From: an uncultured Acidobacteriaceae bacterium
GTDB taxonomy: Bacteria > Acidobacteriota > Terriglobia > Terriglobales > Acidobacteriaceae
Assembly: GCA_903828675.1 (NCBI GenBank)
Contig: CAIKND010000211.1
Location: 1-46,752 of the forward strand
Direction: 5' to 3'
Length of the DNA: 46,752 nt
Below the pieces are notes generated by a model. That model was not told the DNA's origin. It searched no databases and saw only the letters and a list, made by a program, of their open reading frames with translations. Positions 42,103 to 46,752 of the stretch are shown here, piece by piece. Each line of letters opens with the position of its first letter. Within the stretch, counting starts at the first letter, position 1. The position numbers were made by a program, and so were the translations under genes.

Positions 42103-43215
42103 ATGACCTCTCAGCTTTTTTCTCCTTTTGAACTTCGTTCGGTGAAGTTTGCCAATCGTATCGGTGTTTCGCCCATGTGCCAGTACTCCTGCGAGGACGG
42201 TTTTGCCACCGATTGGCATCTTGTTCACCTAGGCAGCCGTGCACAGGGCGGTGCAGGACTGGTGATTGTGGAAGCCGCGGCGGTGGTGGCCGAGGGCCGC
42301 ATCTCCTCAGGCGATCTGGGCATCTGGAAAGACGAGCACATTCCGGCACTGGAGCGGATTGTGCGTTTTATGCACTCACAGGGCGCCCGTGCGGCAATTC
42401 AACTGGCTCACGCCGGGCGCAAAGGCAGCATGAGCGTGCCCTTTGCCGGGGAGCGGTTGCTGGGACCCGCCGAGGGCGGCTGGCAGCCGGTAGGGCCCAG
42501 TGCTCTGGCTTTTTCTGCGGATTATGCGGTGCCGCAGGCGCTGGATCAGGCAGGAATCGACGGCGTGGTGGAGGCCTTTCGACAGGCCGCGCAAAGGGCC
42601 CTGAAGGCGGGTTTCGACCTGGTGGAGATCCATGCGGCGCACGGCTATCTGCTGCACGAGTTTTTGTCTCCGCTCGCCAACCAACGGACCGATGCCTACG
42701 GGGGCCACTTTCAAAACCGCATCCGGCTGCTAATGGAAGTGGTCGATGCTGTCCGCGCCGAATGGCCTGCTCACCTGCCGCTGTTTGTGCGCATTTCCGC
42801 AACGGACTGGGCGGAAGGCGGGTGGGACGTGGACGAATCAGTTAAACTCGCGCGGCTGCTTAAGGAACACGGCGTCGACCTGGTGGATGTTTCCACGGGC
42901 GGGCAGGTTCCCAGCGCGAAGATACCGGTGGGCCCTGGATTTCAGGTGGAGTTTGCTGCGCGGATCCGCCGTGAGGCTGGAATCGCTACGGCAGCTGTTG
43001 GTCTGATTACCGATCCGGCCCAGGCCAACGCCGTGATTGATGAAGGCGGCGCCGACCTGGTTTTGCTGGGACGCGAATTGCTGCGCGATCCTTACTGGCC
43101 GGTGCATGCCGCGGCCGCACTTGGCGAAACCACCAGTTGGCCCGTCCAGTACCTGCGTGCCGCACCCCATCATTCCACACAGCGCGCCGCGATTTTGCGT
43201 CCGGAAGAAGCATAA
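42103..43215 (+). CDS. namA: NADPH-dependent ene-reductase, old yellow enzyme family (YqjM/NamA class)
   Basis: The 370-residue FMN enzyme reduces activated C=C bonds of enones and related electrophiles. Class marks: Cys26 in VSPMCQYS (the redox-tuning cysteine of the YqjM class), HLVHLGSRAQGGAGLVIVE, QLAHAGRKGS, and the active-site pair in EIHAAHGYLLHEFLSPLANQRTDAYGG. FMN phosphate-binding residues lie near GLITDPAQA and GRELLRDPYWP. The ATG at 42103 gives the family N terminus, but a strong hairpin lies just upstream and no clear ribosome-binding site is seen. A good terminator follows. Confidence 0.94.
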   Translation: MTSQLFSPFELRSVKFANRIGVSPMCQYSCEDGFATDWHLVHLGSRAQGGAGLVIVEAAAVVAEGRISSGDLGIWKDEHIPALERIVRFMHSQGARAAIQLAHAGRKGSMSVPFAGERLLGPAEGGWQPVGPSALAFSADYAVPQALDQAGIDGVVEAFRQAAQRALKAGFDLVEIHAAHGYLLHEFLSPLANQRTDAYGGHFQNRIRLLMEVVDAVRAEWPAHLPLFVRISATDWAEGGWDVDESVKLARLLKEHGVDLVDVSTGGQVPSAKIPVGPGFQVEFAARIRREAGIATAAVGLITDPAQANAVIDEGGADLVLLGRELLRDPYWPVHAAAALGETTSWPVQYLRAAPHHSTQRAAILRPEEA

Positions 43216-43219
43216 GACT

Positions 43220-43259
43220 GCAGGATGGACGGGATTCCGCTCTTCCATCCTGCGTTTTT
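43220..43259 (+). terminator. intrinsic terminator after the ene-reductase gene
   Basis: GCAGGATGGA and TCCATCCTGC pair perfectly (10 bp), followed by G and a run of five T. Five bases separate it from the stop codon. Confidence 0.9.
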
Positions 43260-43290
43260 GCAGCAAGATGAGGCAAGCCGTCAATTTTGC

Positions 43291-43321
43291 TTCACAAATA
43301 GTGCAAATTGTGGCCTATACT
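43291..43321 (+). promoter_or_regulatory. possible promoter/operator of the MerR-type gene
   Basis: TATACT at 43316-43321 could be a -10 box, with TTCACA 19 bases upstream as a weak -35. The long 19-base spacer is typical of MerR-controlled promoters. Within it, CACAA and TTGTG form an inverted repeat. The match is suggestive only. Confidence 0.35.
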
Positions 43322-43373
43322 GCGGTTAGAGTGAGGGTTCCACCGCAGTCGCGGTGCCCTGCTCCCTACTGCT

Positions 43374-43859
43374 ATGGCTACGCAACTCTCCCGGAAGCGC
43401 GCCTTCGAATCGCCCACGATCCCGGACCGTCTCTATTTCAAGATTGGAGATGTGGCGCGTATTTGCGAGGTGGAGACCTACGTTCTGCGTTTTTGGGAGA
43501 CGCAGTTTCCGCAGCTTAAACCCAACAAGAGCGGAACCGGCCAGCGGCTCTACAGGCGTCGTGACGTGGAGTTGGCGCTGGAGATCAAGCGGCTTGTTCA
43601 TGCCGAGGGGTACACGATTTCCGGTGCCCGACAGCTACTTGAGCAGGGACACCGCCGTCGCGATCCTCAGCCGAGTCTGCCGCTGGTGAGCGGCGAGTCC
43701 GCCAAGCGCCAAGATGCGGTTGCAGCGACCATTGGGCATGCCCGGGCAGAGTTGAGAGAGATTGCCGGCCTTCTGGCCAACCCGGTTCCAAAGCCGCAGC
43801 GCCGCCGCTCCAAGCTCACCACTTTCTCCATATCTTCCGGCTCCCTCTTCCCTTCCTAG
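43374..43859 (+). CDS. MerR-family transcriptional regulator
   Basis: The 161-residue protein has an N-terminal MerR helix-turn-helix and wing: YFKIGDVARICEVETYVLRFWETQFPQLKP (residues ~21-50), then GQRLYRRRDVELALEIKRLVHAEGYTISGARQLLEQ (~56-91). The C-terminal ~70 residues are short and basic (PKPQRRRSKLTTF), without the cysteine pattern of metal sensors or a drug-binding domain. It resembles the small single-domain MerR proteins often found in acidobacteria and deltaproteobacteria, whose target is unknown. It may regulate itself through the site at 43291. Confidence 0.88.
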   Translation: MATQLSRKRAFESPTIPDRLYFKIGDVARICEVETYVLRFWETQFPQLKPNKSGTGQRLYRRRDVELALEIKRLVHAEGYTISGARQLLEQGHRRRDPQPSLPLVSGESAKRQDAVAATIGHARAELREIAGLLANPVPKPQRRRSKLTTFSISSGSLFPS

Positions 43860-43994
43860 CAGGGCGAATCTCGATGGGGATCGCATTTTCGTGCTAATTT
43901 GAACCAATACCACTTGGAACAAATTGGGAGCGGCGTTTTCTAGCTGTTCCTTCACGAGAATTGCAGGAATCTGACTGAGCTTAGGAGATGGTTC

Positions 43995-44225
43995 ATGATC
44001 TGCCCACATTGCGGGTCGGCTAAATTCCGGGCGTCCAAATTGCGTGTGTTGGATCTGCCCCGTTTGCTCATTCTTCGATACCCTGTGCGCTGCCGCATCT
44101 GTTACAAGCGGAAGTTTGTGGGAATTCTGCTTGCTATGAAGGTTCGCCGCGCCGATAAGATTCGTCACGAGGAAGTGCATCGCCGCAGGAAAATTGAGGC
44201 AAGTTCAAATGCGGAGCATATTTAG
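43995..44225 (+). CDS. zinc-ribbon mini-protein
   Basis: 76 residues. CPHC (MICPHCGSAKF) near the N terminus and CRIC (VRCRICYKRKF, ~32-42) supply four cysteines in the usual zinc-ribbon spacing pattern. The rest is basic (MKVRRADKIRHEEVHRRRKIE), consistent with nucleic-acid binding. AGGAG stands seven to eight bases before the ATG, which supports a real gene. No known family is assigned. Confidence 0.7.
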   Translation: MICPHCGSAKFRASKLRVLDLPRLLILRYPVRCRICYKRKFVGILLAMKVRRADKIRHEEVHRRRKIEASSNAEHI

Positions 44226-44487
44226 GTTGGTTTAACGCGGAACTGACACAATGCAATCGAAAAGGCAGTACGCCCTGATTGCGGGAATTCTCCCTCAATA
44301 GCCGTTTTCTGCCAGAGTCTTCACTATCTATAGTGAGAACCCTGAGGAACAGTCGGCCTAACTTCCGGAATACGCAACCATTGCGAACGGAAGACCGCCG
44401 GGGTGCTCTCGCTGCCCAGAGATTGAGTCCTGGGCGGAAACTGCAGCCGGACCAACCCTCTTGCTCTTGCGGAACTACGGACGTGCC

Positions 44488-46464
44488 CTAAGGCGCGATG
44501 GGGAAGGTCGCGCGGCGCAGCGTTGGGGCATTGCCCAGCGGCACCAGCATTGCCTCCACCTCGCTCATATCGGACTGGCGCAGGAGCGTCCCCTTCAGCA
44601 CAAGTAGAGGGCTGTCAAAGGGCCGCAGCGGGTTGCCGCCGGCAACTTCCGTTGCCTGCAGGCCGTAGCCGCGCCAGCGTGTAGCTGCCGGCAGTGCAAG
44701 CGGCTCGTCTTTGCCGGGGACAGGCAGGTACCAAGCATCCTCGAAACCCTTGAGCGGATAAGTCCTGAGCACCGTCTTGCGTGCCGAAATGGACTGGACA
44801 AAGAGCAGCGCGCCGCAGGAGAGAGCCACCTCGCCATTTACAGCTACCGCCTCGCGCACCGCGGCGGTGAACTCGATACGAACCGTGTCGCCCGGCTTCC
44901 AGCGCCGCGTAATCAGCCAGTAACCGCCCTCGCGCCGCACCTGGGCACCAGCGCAACTGACCCGCGTGCCGGCCGACCAGCCCGGATCGCGCAGCAGCAA
45001 CGGGAACTCCACCTCCCGCTCGGGCTGGATATGGAACTCGATCTGGTTCTCGAAGGGATAGCGTGTGCTTTCCTCAATCTGGACGCGCACGCCGGCAACC
45101 GTGGTTGAAACCACGCAGGGGCCGTAGAGCACGGCGGCCAGGCCGCCTGCCGCCGGGCGCATCCACATAGCGCGTACAAACTGCGGGGCCACGTTGGCTG
45201 CGTTTGGATTGCAGCAGACGGCCACGTCGGCGTGCGTGGGCGAGAACTTGTTCTGCGGGTCAGGGCGCACTCCATCCGGCGTCCAGCCATCGCAGTGGAG
45301 CCGGGTGTCGCAGCTGAGGTAGCTGATGGCGCTGCCGTCCGCGAGGCGTGCGCCCTGGGCCGCGTTGAACCAGATCTGCTCGATTCGGTCACCGAATGCT
45401 GCTATTCCGGTAAGGGCCAGCGCTGAGGCGAGCGAGCACTGAATCTCCTTGGTGGCGCAATACTCGTACTCAGTGAACTGCGGGTCGGGCTTGTGATTGA
45501 AGATGCCCTCTTCGCTCACCGCCGAACCACTCACGCCGGTGTAGCGCGCGAGCTTTTCGAGGGCATTGCGCGCAGCGGAGCCCAGTGCGGGGTTTCCGGT
45601 GGCCATCCACAACCAGAGCGGCACGCGCATCGTCTCGTAGGTGTTGGGGCCGTGGTCGACCCATCCCGCGTCCAGTTCCCGCAGGTTGCGCGGGTGAGTG
45701 TCAGCGGCCCGAGCCGTCTGGCTCAACTGCTCGTAGAGGTCCTGGGCAAAGCGCGGGTACTTTGCGTCGCCGGTGGCCCGGTAGAGCCGCTCGGCCACGT
45801 CGCAGATCATCAGGTCGTGGCTCATGCCCTGGCCGCCGGGGCCTGAGGCGACAGGGGTACTGGCCCTTCCGTAGACGGAGATGGTCAGGTCCATGGCTCG
45901 CACTACGGCGTGGTGGACGTTCACGTCCCGGGCCAGCTCGGCGAAGTCGAGCAGGCCGCGCATCAGGCAAGCCTGGGTCCACAGCTCGCCAGTCATGCCG
46001 AAGCGCAGATCTGGGGCAAAGACGCCCAGGTAGCCATCCTTATCCTGACAGTCCAGCACCTGGCGGACAAAGGCTGCAGCCTTGTCCATGGCCTGCTTCT
46101 CCTCAGCCAGATAGGCCATCCCGATCAGCCCAGCGCGCCAGTTGCCCTCGGTTTCACCGTTCCACCAGTTGATCTTGGCGGCGTTGCTGTCGTTGGCGGC
46201 CAGGCCGGAGTTCCGGTGGCGGGTGAAGATCCCGGAGGAGGCCTCGCGGCAGAGCTCGTCCAGGTGGCCGGCAAAGCCATCGCGAAGGTCGCGCGTCATC
46301 TGTTCGCGAATCCAGCCGCGCGGTTTGATCTCGCCCATCGGCAGGCCGGAGAAGGCGGGCACAAGCGGGGTGGCGTGTTCGGCTCCGGGCGCGGCCCACA
46401 GCGGCGGAAACAGCGTGCTGCCCGAGGCAGCCAGCAGCAGCTTCAACGAATCACGGCGGTTCAT
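44488..46464 (-). CDS. GH127-like (DUF1680) glycoside hydrolase with twin-arginine-type leader
   Basis: The 658-residue protein begins MNRRDSLKLLLAASG, a twin-arginine-like export signal, then an (alpha/alpha) barrel. The zinc/cysteine site of GH127 beta-L-arabinofuranosidases is present: Glu334 and Cys336 in TEYEYCATKE, and Cys417-Cys418 in VAVCCNPN. Family knowledge makes one of the paired cysteines the nucleophile. INWWNGETEGNWRAGLIGMAYL and YLGVFAPDLRF (~98-155) are also characteristic. The likely substrate is an arabinose-containing plant glycan (inference). A C-terminal beta domain of about 200 residues completes it. The ATG at 46464 follows GGGAGTGG; a frame start at 46497 would spoil the leader. 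No transporter is adjacent. Confidence 0.9.
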   Translation of the reverse strand: MNRRDSLKLLLAASGSTLFPPLWAAPGAEHATPLVPAFSGLPMGEIKPRGWIREQMTRDLRDGFAGHLDELCREASSGIFTRHRNSGLAANDSNAAKINWWNGETEGNWRAGLIGMAYLAEEKQAMDKAAAFVRQVLDCQDKDGYLGVFAPDLRFGMTGELWTQACLMRGLLDFAELARDVNVHHAVVRAMDLTISVYGRASTPVASGPGGQGMSHDLMICDVAERLYRATGDAKYPRFAQDLYEQLSQTARAADTHPRNLRELDAGWVDHGPNTYETMRVPLWLWMATGNPALGSAARNALEKLARYTGVSGSAVSEEGIFNHKPDPQFTEYEYCATKEIQCSLASALALTGIAAFGDRIEQIWFNAAQGARLADGSAISYLSCDTRLHCDGWTPDGVRPDPQNKFSPTHADVAVCCNPNAANVAPQFVRAMWMRPAAGGLAAVLYGPCVVSTTVAGVRVQIEESTRYPFENQIEFHIQPEREVEFPLLLRDPGWSAGTRVSCAGAQVRREGGYWLITRRWKPGDTVRIEFTAAVREAVAVNGEVALSCGALLFVQSISARKTVLRTYPLKGFEDAWYLPVPGKDEPLALPAATRWRGYGLQATEVAGGNPLRPFDSPLLVLKGTLLRQSDMSEVEAMLVPLGNAPTLRRATFPIAP

Positions 46465-46615
46465 GGGATTCCACTCCCTTTTGAATTGGCGCACCAATTG
46501 TAGCGGGCGAACACGTCACTGCCCAGATGCTCCCTACGAATCGCACGTCTGACAGAAAGCCAAGTGGAAAGTGGTAGCTGCCCTCGACCACGTCACAATG
46601 ACGTCACAATTGCAA

Positions 46616-46752
46616 TCGGCATAGGGGGGAGAGTTTCCTCTCCTCCCCTGCCACACCACCGGACAAGCGGGACCGCATCCGGCGGTTCGAAAAGTTGAGG
46701 CTAGCAGAGTCGAGGGATACCCAAACCATCGGCCCATCTGATGTCCAGCACC
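46616..46752 (-). mobile_element. 3' end of a group II intron, running off the window
   Basis: On the minus strand, 46685-46656 folds as a group II domain V: lower helix CCGCCGGAT with GTCCGGTGG (wobbles at positions 3 and 9, as in well-studied introns), a 2-base bulge, an upper helix GCG/CGC, and loop GTCC. The catalytic triad reads CGC, typical of class C introns. Next, 46648-46624 makes a 10-bp stem with loop GAAA and one bulged A, fitting domain VI. The intron should end near 46616 (...CCTATGCCGAT). The reverse transcriptase and 5' half would lie beyond 46752. The bulged A is in the 5' arm, so it is not the usual branch point. Confidence 0.65.

Noticed and set aside
1..46752. tRNA, rRNA, RNase P RNA, SRP RNA or known riboswitch
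   Set aside because: I looked for T-loop GGTTCGA(A/G)TCC-type sequences and the conserved cores of these RNAs in the gene-free stretches and found none that fit. A covariance search would be needed to exclude them fully.

Overview
The window reads as chromosomal DNA of an acidobacterium, probably class Terriglobia. I infer this from moderately high GC, the gene content (several secreted DUF3857/transglutaminase-type proteins, GH27 and GH127 glycosidases, an RND pump, a Pit carrier), and many short palindromic repeats between genes. No 16S gene or other decisive marker is present, so the placement is an inference.

Layout. 1-840: gene-free, repeat-rich DNA. 840-10930: mostly minus strand, with two small membrane proteins, a secreted GH27 alpha-galactosidase, a plus-strand membrane protein, a YceH-family protein, and a complete tripartite RND efflux operon (outer-membrane channel, lipoprotein adaptor, inner-membrane pump). 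11017-14036: a small membrane protein, a KH-R3H (Jag-like) RNA-binding protein, a secreted nucleoside hydrolase, and a VOC-fold protein. 14107-18947: the conserved replication-origin neighbourhood, with dnaA leftward and rpmH-rnpA-yidD-yidC rightward. Genes left of dnaA run mainly leftward and genes right of it mainly rightward, as expected near an origin, although I find no consensus DnaA boxes in the dnaA-rpmH gap. 19072-31044: acyltransferase, TPR protein, site-2-type protease, trpS-scpA, Pit phosphate carrier, and scpB-rluB. 31045-33722: repeat-rich DNA with two poorly known small genes. 33722-37522: PAS-only sensor, msrA, membrane protein, maf. 37969-41981: a translationally coupled pair of secreted DUF3857 proteins, the second with an intact transglutaminase triad and the first without. 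42103-44225: old-yellow-enzyme reductase, MerR-type regulator, zinc-ribbon mini-protein. 44488-46464: GH127-like glycosidase with a twin-arginine-like leader. 46616-46752: what looks like the 3' end of a group II intron on the minus strand, running off the window.

The most unusual features are these. (1) ScpA, ScpB and RluB carry very long, strongly charged, low-complexity segments: about 460 acidic residues in front of ScpA, about 105 acidic residues inserted within the first winged helix of ScpB, and an acidic head plus a roughly 415-residue basic tail on RluB. (2) Several families of nested-palindrome elements are present. One has 20-bp terminal inverted repeats, and its end forms or directly follows the stop codon of the upstream gene in both well-preserved copies. 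(3) A roughly 130-bp diverged repeat near 513 and 31219 has a G-run tract at almost the same distance upstream in both copies. (4) The group II intron end has a CGC-type domain V. No CRISPR array, prophage or defence island was seen.
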